Source: Prolixibacteraceae bacterium (GTDB taxonomy: Bacteria; Bacteroidota; Bacteroidia; Bacteroidales; Prolixibacteraceae). From it: a DNA stretch of 64,000 nucleotides. This document shows positions 16,817 through 25,774 of the stretch, piece after piece (the stretch's first letter is position 1; the number at the start of each line of letters is the position of its first letter). The DNA lies in NCBI GenBank assembly GCA_023229575.1, contig JALNYZ010000018.1, positions 1 through 64,000 on the forward strand, read 5' to 3'. Position numbers and translations under genes: made by a program. The notes beneath the pieces are model-generated. The model was given only the letters and a program-made list of their open reading frames with translations, did not search any database and was not told the DNA's origin.

Positions 16817-18241
16817 TCAAACAGAAAGTTCAAAGAAATCCTTGTGAAAATTTACCAGGTATAACTTTTCCTCAGCTCTGGTAAATGCCGTATAAAACCA
16901 CCTGAGAAATTCACGGTCGATCATTTCAGCAGTCAAATACCCATGGTCAAGGAAAACAGCTTTCCACTGTCCCCCCTGGGCCTTGTGGCAGGTAACGGCA
17001 TAGGAATATTTGACCTGTAATGCATTGAAATAGGGGTCCTCTCTGATCTTTTTCCATCGCTCCCTTTTGTTCCGGATCTCTTCGTAATCTTCCGAAATTG
17101 CTTCGAACAAACTTTTATTCTCCTCAGAAGTCAATGCCGGGGCCTCCGCAGTTAGTGTTTCAAGCAAAATTTTGCATTCAATCTCCAGATCCTGGTAATC
17201 AACCAACCGTAGGACAACATTGGCAAAATGAAATCCATATCGCTCTTCCTGCTTTTTAATCCTGATGATCTCGGCTATATCTCCGTTGGCAATGAAATCA
17301 AGTTCTTCCAACTGTTTGGACCAGTGGTAATTATTTTTGACGATCATCAAAAGGTCCCCTTTGCTGATTTGATCTTCCTGATAAAGAATGGTACGCCGGA
17401 TCCCTTCGTTAAATAGATTGGCCCTTTTGTTGGAGCGGGTAATGACGATTGTCTCTTCCATCCCAATCCGGTTGTAACAATTTGAGATTTCATCAATTAA
17501 TTGATCACCTCCTAGTTGAATGACATCCTGATTCCCTTCCATTTTGAGATGCCAAAATCCGGTAGGGGAATCTTCAAGGATGCGGTTTCTTATGGAAGTA
17601 GCATTCAGGAGAATTCCTGAATCCAACGATTGCCTTACAACCTCTTTCAACTCCTTCTCAATCACCTGCATGCCGAAAAGTGACAACTCTTCTCTATCCA
17701 ACGCCGGACTTACTTGTAGCCCGACTGGAGGCAACTGGGCTGTATCTCCGGAGATGACAAGCTTACAATTGCTCCCCCCGGTAACATATTCGACCAGGTC
17801 AGACAGCAGGTAGCCTGATCCAAAGACACTGTGATCCTGCGGCATATTTGAGATCATTGACGCTTCATCCACAATAAAGATGGCGTTTTTTGCCAGGTTT
17901 CTATCGAGAGAAAATTTACTTGCACCATCGGCTGCAGATTGTTGACGATAGATCTTTTTGTGAATGGTAGAGGCCGGTTTTCCGCTCTGATTGGAAAGTA
18001 CTTTGGCAGCCCTCCCTGTCGGCGCCAAAAGCACAAATCTGATTTTCAATTCGTCGAGCACTTTAACCAGCGCACTGATAGCAGAGGTTTTGCCGGTGCC
18101 GGCATAGCCCTTCAACAGGAACAATCTGTCTGATTCGCTATTGGAGACGAATTCAGCCAGCGAGTCAATCATCTCCTTTTGACCAGTTGTCGGATCATGC
18201 CCTAACTTCTGAAGGATCAAACCGGAGATAAAGTTTTTCAT
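16817..18241 (-). CDS. RecD-like ATP-dependent DNA helicase (AAA / UvrD-C2 type)
   Basis: A 474-residue superfamily 1B helicase. Walker A is in LLKGYAGTGKTSAISAL, Walker B in FIVDEASMI, then SGDTAQLPPVG and an arginine-bearing VVRQS. The C-terminal UvrD-like motif is YAVTCHKAQGGQWKAVFLD, followed by YTAFTRAEEKLYLV. It lacks the N-terminal region of RecD/RecD2 and resembles the short AAA-ATPase/RecD-like proteins common in Bacteroidota. The ATG at 18241 is preferred to one at 18283 because the domain begins right after it. RecBC partners are absent, so RecBCD function is unlikely. Confidence 0.9.
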   Translation of the reverse strand: MKNFISGLILQKLGHDPTTGQKEMIDSLAEFVSNSESDRLFLLKGYAGTGKTSAISALVKVLDELKIRFVLLAPTGRAAKVLSNQSGKPASTIHKKIYRQQSAADGASKFSLDRNLAKNAIFIVDEASMISNMPQDHSVFGSGYLLSDLVEYVTGGSNCKLVISGDTAQLPPVGLQVSPALDREELSLFGMQVIEKELKEVVRQSLDSGILLNATSIRNRILEDSPTGFWHLKMEGNQDVIQLGGDQLIDEISNCYNRIGMEETIVITRSNKRANLFNEGIRRTILYQEDQISKGDLLMIVKNNYHWSKQLEELDFIANGDIAEIIRIKKQEERYGFHFANVVLRLVDYQDLEIECKILLETLTAEAPALTSEENKSLFEAISEDYEEIRNKRERWKKIREDPYFNALQVKYSYAVTCHKAQGGQWKAVFLDHGYLTAEMIDREFLRWFYTAFTRAEEKLYLVNFHKDFFELSV

Positions 18242-18555
18242 AAGATTGTTGCTTTTGTGATTCGCTTTGAGGAAAATCCCCAATAAAGTTTCGCTGATAT
18301 TTGTTCCTTCTATTCGGGGATGATTGTTCGGGCAACTGAATTTTGCCCTTTGATTTACTGTAGTCGATAATTTTTTTAAATTTGTAGATTGTCAACCAAT
18401 TTATTGCGCAAACAATAAGAATATTCAGGGCAAACATATTGATTTTTTATTGTCATTCAACGCAATAAATTATCATAAGTTGCGACCTTCATTGTGCTGT
18501 AAGCTGAATTCACGAGAAGAAGTTTGCAGCAATTGAAAACCTTTAAATAAATCCA
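18242..18555. other. Divergent region between the helicase and DUF3822 genes
   Basis: 314 AT-rich bases. A minus-strand frame of 80 codons (18195-18437) with one hydrophobic stretch overlaps the helicase start, but it is not supported well enough to call. No consensus promoter was identified. Confidence 0.5.
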
Positions 18556-19407
18556 ATGCACGACATCTGTTTTATCGACAAATCATTCGATCCCGAACAG
18601 ACCAATTTATATCATTTATCCATCCAAATCAGTCTGGATGGATTCTCTTATGCTATCCTGGATATTCCAAGGGGCAAGTACACGGTATTGAAATCTGCCA
18701 ACTTATTCCTTAAAAGGCCAAGATTACTTTTTATGAAGGTGAGGGAGTTGATGAATGAAGATGAACACCTGAACCTGAAATATAAGAGTATAGAAATTGT
18801 CTACTCTTCAGAAAATTTCACACTTGTTCCTCATGCATTTTATCAGCAGGGATCCGCGGATAAATTTTTTGGATTCAATCACTCTGCAGAGAGAGGTTTT
18901 GTAGTAGACAAGACGTTGCTAACAAAGGCTGAAGCTTGGTGTATTTTTAATATTCCTGAAAATTTGAAAGAATTTTTAGCGCTGAAGTATCCGAAAGCTA
19001 CGATCCGGCACAATCTTTATCCGCTGGTTGAGAGAGCATTGAAGGAAAATAAAAATTTCCCGGAGCGAAAGCAGGTGCACATTAATTTCTTCAGGTCTTG
19101 TTTTGAACTGATTGTTCTGTCAGGTACGAAATTGCAACTTTGCAATCAATTTAACTACTCAGGCGAAAACGATATTAGCTATTTTGTACTGTATGTATTT
19201 GATCAGTTAAAACTCCCGCCGGATACCACAGAACTGGTCATTCATGGCCTGATGCAACAAACTGATCCAATATACCAGACACTCAGGAAATATATCAGAA
19301 AAACCAGTTTTGCACGACCCACCTCTCTTTTCAATTACAGTTATACCTTTAATCAGTTGCCGGATCATTATTTTACATCATTATTGGATCTATACAAATG
19401 CGAATAA
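18556..19407 (+). CDS. DUF3822 family protein
   Basis: A 283-residue protein of the Bacteroidota-specific DUF3822 family. It has no signal peptide. Recognition rests on its overall sequence style and on its typical position directly before rsmD, which it overlaps by 10 bases. The family is thought to have an actin/hexokinase-like (ASKHA) fold, but no phosphate-binding motif is obvious and the function is unknown. The conserved coupling to the 16S rRNA methyltransferase hints at a role around ribosome maturation or the neighbouring coaD often found there (coaD itself is not here). Confidence 0.85.
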   Translation: MHDICFIDKSFDPEQTNLYHLSIQISLDGFSYAILDIPRGKYTVLKSANLFLKRPRLLFMKVRELMNEDEHLNLKYKSIEIVYSSENFTLVPHAFYQQGSADKFFGFNHSAERGFVVDKTLLTKAEAWCIFNIPENLKEFLALKYPKATIRHNLYPLVERALKENKNFPERKQVHINFFRSCFELIVLSGTKLQLCNQFNYSGENDISYFVLYVFDQLKLPPDTTELVIHGLMQQTDPIYQTLRKYIRKTSFARPTSLFNYSYTFNQLPDHYFTSLLDLYKCE

Positions 19408-19943
19408 TTGGAGGGGAATTGAAAGGGAGGCTTTTTAAGCCAGGAAAAAATTTCAAGGCGAGGCCAACGACAGATTTTGCCAGGGAGAATCTATTTAATA
19501 TTCTGAATAACAGGATCGATTTTGAAGAGGTCAAAATTTTGGATCTCTTTGCCGGCACAGGAAGCATCTCCTTCGAATTTGCCTCACGAGGGGCGCAATC
19601 CGTTACAACAGTTGAAATCGACCATGTTCATTATGCCTTTATTGCCGCAGTAATTGCACAATTGCATCTTGAGAAAATCATTCATCTTTTGCGTTACGAT
19701 GTTTTGAAGTTTATTCCCAGATGCACGGAAACTTATGATCTCATTTTCGCTGATCCTCCATACCAGATGAAGGATTTGAATAAGATTCCAGATCTGGTGC
19801 TGCAACATCAACTTATTAATGTAGGAGGTATGTTGATTTTAGAACATGGGAAAGGAGATAATTTTGCATCACATCCCAATCTTTTTGAGGAGAGAATATA
19901 TGGAAGTGTCCACTTCTCCTTTTTCAAGCCTTCGCTTGTGTAA
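19398..19943 (+). CDS. rsmD: 16S rRNA (guanine(966)-N2)-methyltransferase
   Basis: A 181-residue RsmD that methylates G966 in the 30S subunit. The N-terminal MRIIGGELKGRLFKP and RPTTDFARENLFNIL are characteristic of the family. The SAM site is in ILDLFAGTGSISFEFASRGA and the catalytic DPPY motif in LIFADPPYQM. Length is standard. It starts 10 bases inside the DUF3822 gene, so translation is probably coupled. Confidence 0.96.
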   Translation: MRIIGGELKGRLFKPGKNFKARPTTDFARENLFNILNNRIDFEEVKILDLFAGTGSISFEFASRGAQSVTTVEIDHVHYAFIAAVIAQLHLEKIIHLLRYDVLKFIPRCTETYDLIFADPPYQMKDLNKIPDLVLQHQLINVGGMLILEHGKGDNFASHPNLFEERIYGSVHFSFFKPSLV

Positions 19944-20047
19944 TTGGGCAAAATACTTGTTAATTAATGACATAGATTAAATTCTCTTGGTTTTGGCACA
20001 ACAATACATCTGCAACCTATTCCAGTCATTTATTTTCTTAAATCCTC

Positions 20048-20079
20048 TTTGCAGATAAGCAAAACAAGTCGTATATTTG
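20048..20079 (+). promoter_or_regulatory. Predicted promoter of the tRNA-Asp pair
   Basis: TTTG at 20048-20051, 20 bases, then TATATTTG at 20072-20079: a close match to the Bacteroidota TTTG / TAnnTTTG promoter. Start of transcription is expected near 20086, about 50 bases ahead of the first tRNA. Confidence 0.7.
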
Positions 20080-20136
20080 CCCTGCCTTTAAGGGTCTCTT
20101 TTTGATGTAGTAAAACAGAACTCTTTTTTGGCCTTT

Positions 20137-20210
20137 GGTTTGGTAGTTCAGTTGGTTAGAATACCTGCCTGTCACGCAGGGGGTCGCGGGTTCGAGTCCC
20201 GTCCAGACCG
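20137..20210 (+). tRNA. tRNA-Asp (GTC), copy 1
   Basis: A 74-base cloverleaf. The acceptor arm GGTTTGG pairs with CCAGACC (one G-U), the anticodon stem CCTGC/GCAGG encloses loop CTGTCAC with anticodon GTC, and the T arm is GCGGG TTCGAGT CCCGT. CCA is not encoded. Identical to the copy 22 bases downstream. Confidence 0.97.
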
Positions 20211-20232
20211 CTTCAAACGTTCTTAAATTTTT

Positions 20233-20306
20233 GGTTTGGTAGTTCAGTTGGTTAGAATACCTGCCTGTCACGCAGGGGGTCGCGGGTTCGAGTCCCGTCC
20301 AGACCG
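20233..20306 (+). tRNA. tRNA-Asp (GTC), copy 2
   Basis: Base-for-base identical to copy 1 over all 74 positions, again without an encoded CCA. The 22-base spacer suggests one dicistronic precursor, closed by the terminator at 20308-20350. Confidence 0.97.
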
Positions 20307-20307
20307 C

Positions 20308-20350
20308 AAAGCCCCGGAGTTTACTCTGGGGCTTTTGCATTTTTTGAATC
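20308..20350 (+). terminator. Terminator of the tRNA-Asp unit
   Basis: aaagccccggag, loop tttac or similar, tctggggctttt, then a T-rich tail (gcatttttt). The stem has one mismatch. Confidence 0.85.
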
Positions 20351-20513
20351 CGACAGAACATATTCCTAAAATAAGTACTATATTTCTGAAATATGTGATC
20401 CGAAACATGGATGTAAGCCGAAGTTAAATGGAGTAGCTTGGGGATTTGCCGGATCGGATTTTGAGTTTAGATAGATTGATATTGATATTTCCAGCGAAAG
20501 AGCAATTAATAAG

Positions 20514-21374
20514 ATGTTTGAAAATTTAAATCAACCCTACCAGTTCAACAACAATTTTAAGCACAACGCACGCACCATTTTATTGGTGAGTATGGGCTTT
20601 ATCCTTATTGTTCTCTATATTCAACCGTTGGGAATAAATTTTTTGAAATCAGAGCACGATGGCTATTTTGTACTAGGGGCAGGTCTCCTGACGGCCGCCG
20701 TACTCTTCTTAAATACCTTGTTCTTTCCCGGACTCTTTCCCCGAATGTTTGATCCAGCCAAATGGACCATCAAAAAGGAGCTGATCTGGAATTTCTGGAT
20801 GTTTGCAAACCTTTTCGTCGTTTATACCTTCATGGCATGGCTGGCAAAAGCAACTGCTTATACTGATCTTCCTTTTTTCAGGACAGGTGCATTGTCTTTA
20901 CTTCCTTTAATCCTGTTTAATCTGATCAGTTACAATTTTTCCTTGAAGATGAAGGTGGGAAACATGATCGATTCGGGTAAAACATGGCTGAAAGAGGAGA
21001 TTAGTGCTTTTCAAAATCCCCCGGAACTCGAATCTGTTCATTTGGTGGCTGAAAATAAAAAACAGGCATTCGCAGAGGAGGTAGAACGGGTATTGCTGAT
21101 TCATTCATCGGGCAATTATGTTGAAATATATTGGATCGACCGAAAACTTTCTGTTCGTAAACGACTCTTCCGCCAATCCTTTACCAATGTAGAGAAAGCA
21201 CTCGAAACCTCAGACATCATGCAGAAGTGTCACAGATGTTGGATGGTCAATATAAACAAGGTGACAAAATTAAAAAGAACAGCCAACGGATATCATTTGG
21301 AATTGGATCGCCTCGATTTCCCCATTCCCGTGTCCAGGAACTGGGTTCCCTCCTTCAAAGAGAAGCTAAATTGA
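20514..21374 (+). CDS. Membrane-anchored LytTR-type transcription regulator
   Basis: A 286-residue protein with four hydrophobic segments in its first half (about 22-42, 51-70, 92-112, 122-142), a short cytoplasmic linker, and a C-terminal LytTR DNA-binding domain (about 185-286). The LytTR hallmarks are VLLIHSSGNYVEIYW, VRKRLFRQSFTNVEKAL and KCHRCWMVNINKV. It has no receiver domain, so it is a one-component membrane regulator and not an AgrA/LytR response regulator. No histidine kinase or obvious target lies next to it. The signal it senses is unknown. Confidence 0.9.
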   Translation: MFENLNQPYQFNNNFKHNARTILLVSMGFILIVLYIQPLGINFLKSEHDGYFVLGAGLLTAAVLFLNTLFFPGLFPRMFDPAKWTIKKELIWNFWMFANLFVVYTFMAWLAKATAYTDLPFFRTGALSLLPLILFNLISYNFSLKMKVGNMIDSGKTWLKEEISAFQNPPELESVHLVAENKKQAFAEEVERVLLIHSSGNYVEIYWIDRKLSVRKRLFRQSFTNVEKALETSDIMQKCHRCWMVNINKVTKLKRTANGYHLELDRLDFPIPVSRNWVPSFKEKLN

Positions 21375-21538
21375 ATGTTTGGCCCGCCGGGACATTGTAT
21401 TTCATCCCATAAATATTGCAATTCATCCCAAAATCTAATGTTTTCAACCTTTTTTAGACCACATAACCCATTTTCTTGGTCATAAAAATTTCTATACCTA
21501 CCATTGTGCCGTAAAAGTCAAAATCAAAGTCTGAGGTC

Positions 21539-22630
21539 ATGAAGATACTAAACATTGGTGGATTGAAAATTAAGCTTCCCATTATTCAGGGTGGAATGGG
21601 CGTGGGTGTCTCTTTATCCGGATTGGCGTCTGCGGTTGCCAACGAGGGGGGGGTTGGAGTCATTTCACCGGCCGGCATTGGATTTCTTTACAAGGACCAT
21701 TCTTCCGACTATCTGGAAAATTGCATTTATGGTCTGACTACTGAGATTCGCAAGACGCGCGAAAAGTCACAGGGCATTATTGGAGTGAATATTATGGTGG
21801 CCCTTTCGAATTATGCTGATTTGGTAGCGACATCCATCAGGGAAAAAGTAAATATTATCTTTTCGGGAGCAGGTTTGCCACTGGATCTTCCAAAATTTTT
21901 AACTCCGGATTCTGAGACCAAATTGGTTCCAATCGTCTCTTCCGCCAGGGCTGCTGCCTTGATATGCAACAAATGGTACGGAAATTTCGGTTACCTGCCT
22001 GATGCCATCGTAGTGGAAGGCCCTAAGGCCGGTGGCCATTTGGGTTTCAAAGTGGATCAGATTTTTGATGACAATTACTGTCTTGAGAACTTGATTAAAG
22101 AAGTTGTTGCCGTTGCCAATGAGTTCAGTGAAAAATATGGGAAAAACATTCCGGTCATTGCCGCAGGGGGTATTTATACGGGCGAAGATATAGCAGCAAT
22201 TTTGGACAAAGGAGCAGCCGGTGTCCAGATGGGGACCCGTTTTGTAACAACAACAGAATGTGATGCTTCAGATGGGTTTAAACAGGCCTATATTCAAGCA
22301 AAGGAAGAGGATGTCAGGATCATCAAGAGTCCTGTAGGAATGCCTGGCCGTGCAATCAGTTGTTCATTTTTGGATGATGTCGACAATGGGAAAAGGCGTC
22401 CAACTGTTTGTCCTGTTAATTGTGTAAAAACATGCGATATTTCCACTGCTCCTTATTGTATCATGGCATCATTGGCCTCTGCACTGAGAGGTAATTTTAG
22501 AAATGGTTATGCTTTTGCAGGAAGCAATGTATGGAAAACTGACAGGATCATCTCTGTCAAAGAGCTTTTTTCAGCCTTGCTCGATGAATACAAAGTGGCA
22601 GTTGGCGGCAAATATGTACTTTCTGTCTAA
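21539..22630 (+). CDS. Nitronate monooxygenase / FabK-like FMN enzyme
   Basis: A 363-residue TIM-barrel flavoprotein of the 2-nitropropane dioxygenase (NMO) family. Signatures are LPIIQGGMGVGVSL near the N-terminus, GVNIMVAL, IVVEGPKAGGHLG, PVIAAGGIYTGEDIAAIL and AAGVQMGTRFVTTTEC (FMN phosphate site). The C-terminal third carries a cysteine-rich stretch, CPVNCVKTC, followed by another Cys, which is not part of the minimal fold. Substrate could be nitronate or enoyl-ACP; it cannot be decided here. Monocistronic, ending at a strong terminator. Confidence 0.88.
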   Translation: MKILNIGGLKIKLPIIQGGMGVGVSLSGLASAVANEGGVGVISPAGIGFLYKDHSSDYLENCIYGLTTEIRKTREKSQGIIGVNIMVALSNYADLVATSIREKVNIIFSGAGLPLDLPKFLTPDSETKLVPIVSSARAAALICNKWYGNFGYLPDAIVVEGPKAGGHLGFKVDQIFDDNYCLENLIKEVVAVANEFSEKYGKNIPVIAAGGIYTGEDIAAILDKGAAGVQMGTRFVTTTECDASDGFKQAYIQAKEEDVRIIKSPVGMPGRAISCSFLDDVDNGKRRPTVCPVNCVKTCDISTAPYCIMASLASALRGNFRNGYAFAGSNVWKTDRIISVKELFSALLDEYKVAVGGKYVLSV

Positions 22631-22651
22631 TTGGAAAAAAAAATAATTTGA

Positions 22652-22686
22652 AAGCCTGTAACTCGTGCAAGTTACAGGCTTTTTTG
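22652..22686 (+). terminator. Rho-independent terminator after the NMO-like gene
   Basis: aagcctgtaact-cgtgca-agttacaggctt perfect 12-bp stem followed by a T run. Confidence 0.92.
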
Positions 22687-22847
22687 CATTATAGCCAGGA
22701 CAGGCAAAAAATTAATTGACGAAATATTGAATTGTATTTTCCAGTAATTCTGAAATATAGATCCTTATCAGTTGTCCATTTTCAAATGTCCATTATCTGA
22801 CAAATGTTACTTTTTTCCGCGATAAAGCAGATGTTTGGATAACTTGC

Positions 22848-22855
22848 TATCTTTG
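22848..22855 (+). promoter_or_regulatory. Possible -7 element of the processing-protease gene
   Basis: TATCTTTG exactly matches TAnnTTTG, about 58 bases before the GTG start. No TTG lies at the expected 19-20-base spacing, so the call is tentative. Confidence 0.4.
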
Positions 22856-22912
22856 TTACGACAGACTTATCGCTAAGTTGCATGTTCGTTTTTATCAATT
22901 CAATCTACTGTT

Positions 22913-24523
22913 GTGAAGAAAAATTTTAGGCGATTATCATATGTTGTGACCCTCATTTTATCTTTTGTCATTTTTAACAATTACGCTTCTGCCCAGGATG
23001 TTCAAAGCCAGGCGATTAAATTCGGAAGATTATTGAGATTGGTCGAGACTTTTTATGTTGATACAACCAATGTTGGCAAGCTCACGGAACATGCTATTGT
23101 GGACTTGCTTGGACAACTTGACCCGCATTCTGTCTACATTACAAAGGGTGAGGTAGAAGAGATGAACCAGCCCCTTGAAGGTAATTTTGAGGGAATCGGC
23201 ATATCGTTCAGTGTAATTCAGGATACATTGGCCGTCATGACGACCATTCCGGGGGGACCTTCCGAGAAGGTAGGATTAAGGCCGGGTGATCGGATAATTA
23301 AGGTAAATGGTAAAAATATCACCTCTATTGGCCTCAAAACTCAGGATGTATACGGTCTTTTAAGGGGTCCAAAGGGTACTACTGTCAATCTGAAAGTAAC
23401 CAGAAAGGGAGAACCTGATCCGTTGGATTATACTATCGTCAGGGATAAAATTCCGATTTATAGTTTGGATGCCGCATTTATGCTCAATCCGGAAACCGCT
23501 TTTGTGAAATTAAACAGATTCTCGGCTACAACGATTGAAGAATATACGACAGCCATGAACCGGCTCGGGAAAGAGGGCAAGATCAAAAACCTGGTTCTTG
23601 ATCTTAGGGGCAATGGCGGTGGTTATCTTGGGGCAGCCTATGATTTAGCCAACCAATTCCTTGAGGCAAATAAGCTCATTGTGTATACGGTAGGGGTTCA
23701 TAGTCCGCGTAAAGACTATCGGTCTACAACCAATGGCGACTTTTTAAAAGGCAATTTGGTGATACTTATTGACGAGGGGACTGCATCCGCTTCCGAAATC
23801 GTCTCTGGTGCCATCCAGGATTGGGACCGGGGTGTTCTTATTGGACGCAGATCATTTGGTAAGGGATTGGTACAACAACCTTTTGCCTTGAACGACGGAT
23901 CCATGATCCGCTTAACAACAGCCCATTATTATACCCCGGCAGGAAGAAATATTCAAAAACCATACAAGGATATTCCCGATAATTACAGGAATGATTACTT
24001 CAAACGATACGAACGGGGTGAGCTGTTTAACAAGGACAGTATCTCGAACACTGATTCCCTGATGACCAACACGCTGGTAACGAAAAGGCGTGTATTTGGT
24101 GGTGGTGGAATTGTTCCTGATATTTTCGTTCCACTGGATACGTCTGTGCATTATACCTACTTTAATACCTTGATCAGAAAGAACATATTTTTCCCGTTTG
24201 TGGTTAAATACATCGATCAGAATAGAAAAGAGTTGATATCCAAATATCCTGATTTTCAAAAGTTCAGGGCAAATTTTGCAGTACCTGGAAAAATGCTGGA
24301 CGAATTGATGGTGTTGGGTGAAAAATCCGGGGTCAAAAGGGATGAACAAAGTGTTAAACTTTTACAAAATGCCATCTTCAGGCAGATACGCGCATTGATA
24401 GCCCGTGATCTTTATGAGCCTGGAACCTATTTTCAAATCATGACTGAGGATGATAAAGAGGTCAACAAAGCGCTCGAACTTTTATCGGATCAAAAAAATT
24501 ATGATCATTGCCTGAACAGATGA
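22913..24523 (+). CDS. C-terminal processing peptidase (S41 family, CtpA/Prc-like)
   Basis: A 536-residue periplasmic serine protease. Signal peptide (about 1-27, ending ASAQ), an N-terminal helical region, a PDZ domain (GIGISFSVIQD to VGLRPGDRIIKVNGKNI, about residues 95-175), and the S41 catalytic core with the Ser motif GTASASEI (residues 289-295) and general-base Lys317 in RSFGKGLVQ. It has a long C-terminal extension, as in Bacteroidota homologues. The start is GTG at 22913. These enzymes trim C-termini of envelope proteins. First gene before pnuC (24-base gap). Confidence 0.93.
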   Translation: MKKNFRRLSYVVTLILSFVIFNNYASAQDVQSQAIKFGRLLRLVETFYVDTTNVGKLTEHAIVDLLGQLDPHSVYITKGEVEEMNQPLEGNFEGIGISFSVIQDTLAVMTTIPGGPSEKVGLRPGDRIIKVNGKNITSIGLKTQDVYGLLRGPKGTTVNLKVTRKGEPDPLDYTIVRDKIPIYSLDAAFMLNPETAFVKLNRFSATTIEEYTTAMNRLGKEGKIKNLVLDLRGNGGGYLGAAYDLANQFLEANKLIVYTVGVHSPRKDYRSTTNGDFLKGNLVILIDEGTASASEIVSGAIQDWDRGVLIGRRSFGKGLVQQPFALNDGSMIRLTTAHYYTPAGRNIQKPYKDIPDNYRNDYFKRYERGELFNKDSISNTDSLMTNTLVTKRRVFGGGGIVPDIFVPLDTSVHYTYFNTLIRKNIFFPFVVKYIDQNRKELISKYPDFQKFRANFAVPGKMLDELMVLGEKSGVKRDEQSVKLLQNAIFRQIRALIARDLYEPGTYFQIMTEDDKEVNKALELLSDQKNYDHCLNR

Positions 24524-24547
24524 TGTTCGTTAACATTCTTTCCCAAC

Positions 24548-25153
24548 ATGATTGTATACAGATGGCTTATTGATCATTACATCGAGGTTTGTGGGGCATT
24601 GACCGGGTTCTTGTACATTGGATTTTCGATCAGGCAGCATTTCCTGACTTGGCCGGTTGGTCTGATGAATGCGCTGTTTTACATTGCAGTTTTTTTCACC
24701 TCCAGGATTTATGCCGACATGACGCTGCAATTCTACTATGTTGCCATCAGTATTTATGGATGGTGGAGCTGGTATCACGGTAGTACTGCAGGAAGTTCTT
24801 TGAAGGTAACGCAAACGGATCGTTCCTTGTGGCTAAAAATAACAGTATCCGCTATTATTATTTTCGCGGTAATAGCTTATATGTTATTGCATTATACCGA
24901 TTCGCAGGTGCCCTATTGGGATGCCTTAGCCACGGCCTTAAGTATTGTGGCCACCTGGATGCTGGCCCGGAAGAAGATCGAGCACTGGCTGGTTTGGGTG
25001 GTGGTAGACGCGATTTCCATGGGCTTGTTTATATTCAAGGAGTTGTATCCTACAACATTGCTTTTCTTTGTTTATACGGTACTGGCAGTCTATGGGTATG
25101 CTGAATGGAAGAAGGAATTAATGCCCGAAGCAAATGAAGGGAGGTTGGGGTGA
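24548..25153 (+). CDS. pnuC: Nicotinamide riboside transporter PnuC
   Basis: A 201-residue inner-membrane protein with about seven helices. Typical PnuC features are GFLYIGFSIRQHFLTWPVG, the early half-repeat, IYADMTLQFYYVAISIYGWWSWYHG and the later HWLVWVVVDAISMGLFIFK. PnuC lets nicotinamide riboside diffuse in and relies on phosphorylation inside the cell to trap it. The stop overlaps the start of the next gene, a P-loop kinase-like protein, by four bases. That fits uptake and trapping as one function. Confidence 0.95.
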   Translation: MIVYRWLIDHYIEVCGALTGFLYIGFSIRQHFLTWPVGLMNALFYIAVFFTSRIYADMTLQFYYVAISIYGWWSWYHGSTAGSSLKVTQTDRSLWLKITVSAIIIFAVIAYMLLHYTDSQVPYWDALATALSIVATWMLARKKIEHWLVWVVVDAISMGLFIFKELYPTTLLFFVYTVLAVYGYAEWKKELMPEANEGRLG

Positions 25154-25671
25154 AAAAAATTGTTATCACCGGACCTGAATCAACCGGTAAAACCACTTTG
25201 GCTGAAGAGCTGGCCCGAAAACTGAATGCATCACTGATTCCTGAATACGCCAGGAGTTATATCGAAAAACTTGACAGACCATATAACATATCAGATGTTG
25301 AAATAATCGCTCGGCATCAGGTGGATGAAGAGAAAAGGTTTTCGGAAACTGGGGAAAGTGGTATATTGTTGATGGACACTTGGCTGATAGTTACAAAGAT
25401 TTGGTTTGAAGTAGTATTTGGTGAGGCTCCGGCCTGGATTGAAAAGCATATCTCAACGGATGAAATTGATCTTTTTTTGGTATGTGCACCTGATATTCCC
25501 TGGGTAGCCGATCCCGTTAGGGAGAATGGAGGTGAGATGCGGTTAATACTGTTTGACAGATACATCGAAGAGATCGAAAAACAGGGATTTGTATATGAAA
25601 CCGTGACGGGGTTTGGGAAAATTAGGTTGAATAATGCCTGGAACCATTTGAAGTCACATGGCATCGTATAA
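25150..25671 (+). CDS. NadR-type nicotinamide riboside kinase (P-loop)
   Basis: A 173-residue P-loop protein. Walker A is in VITGPESTGKTTLAEELA, typical of NadR C-terminal ribosylnicotinamide kinase domains. Then come IPEYARSY, LMDTWLIVTKIW (Asp for Mg) and LFLVCAPDIPWVADPVREN. The start is a GTG overlapping the pnuC stop (GTGA). It has neither the adenylyltransferase nor the repressor domain of full NadR. Its place next to pnuC supports phosphorylation of nicotinamide riboside to NMN, trapping it in the cytoplasm. Confidence 0.9.
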   Translation: MKKIVITGPESTGKTTLAEELARKLNASLIPEYARSYIEKLDRPYNISDVEIIARHQVDEEKRFSETGESGILLMDTWLIVTKIWFEVVFGEAPAWIEKHISTDEIDLFLVCAPDIPWVADPVRENGGEMRLILFDRYIEEIEKQGFVYETVTGFGKIRLNNAWNHLKSHGIV

Positions 25672-25774
25672 ACTTGAGTGAATTATTAACATATACAATT
25701 ATTGCAGCGCTGGTGGAATTGTATGGCAGATATACCTGATTGTCAATCCCATTTGGCCATTAAAAACAAATTAT

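Noticed and set aside
18195..18437. Minus-strand frame of 80 codons with an N-terminal hydrophobic stretch, overlapping the helicase start
   Set aside because: It overlaps the helicase coding start by 47 bases, no family was recognised, and the C-terminal half looks like an out-of-frame reading of helicase leader sequence.
20038..20361. Minus-strand frame containing a repeated segment across the tRNA pair
   Set aside because: It is the antisense of the two identical tRNA-Asp genes and not a protein.
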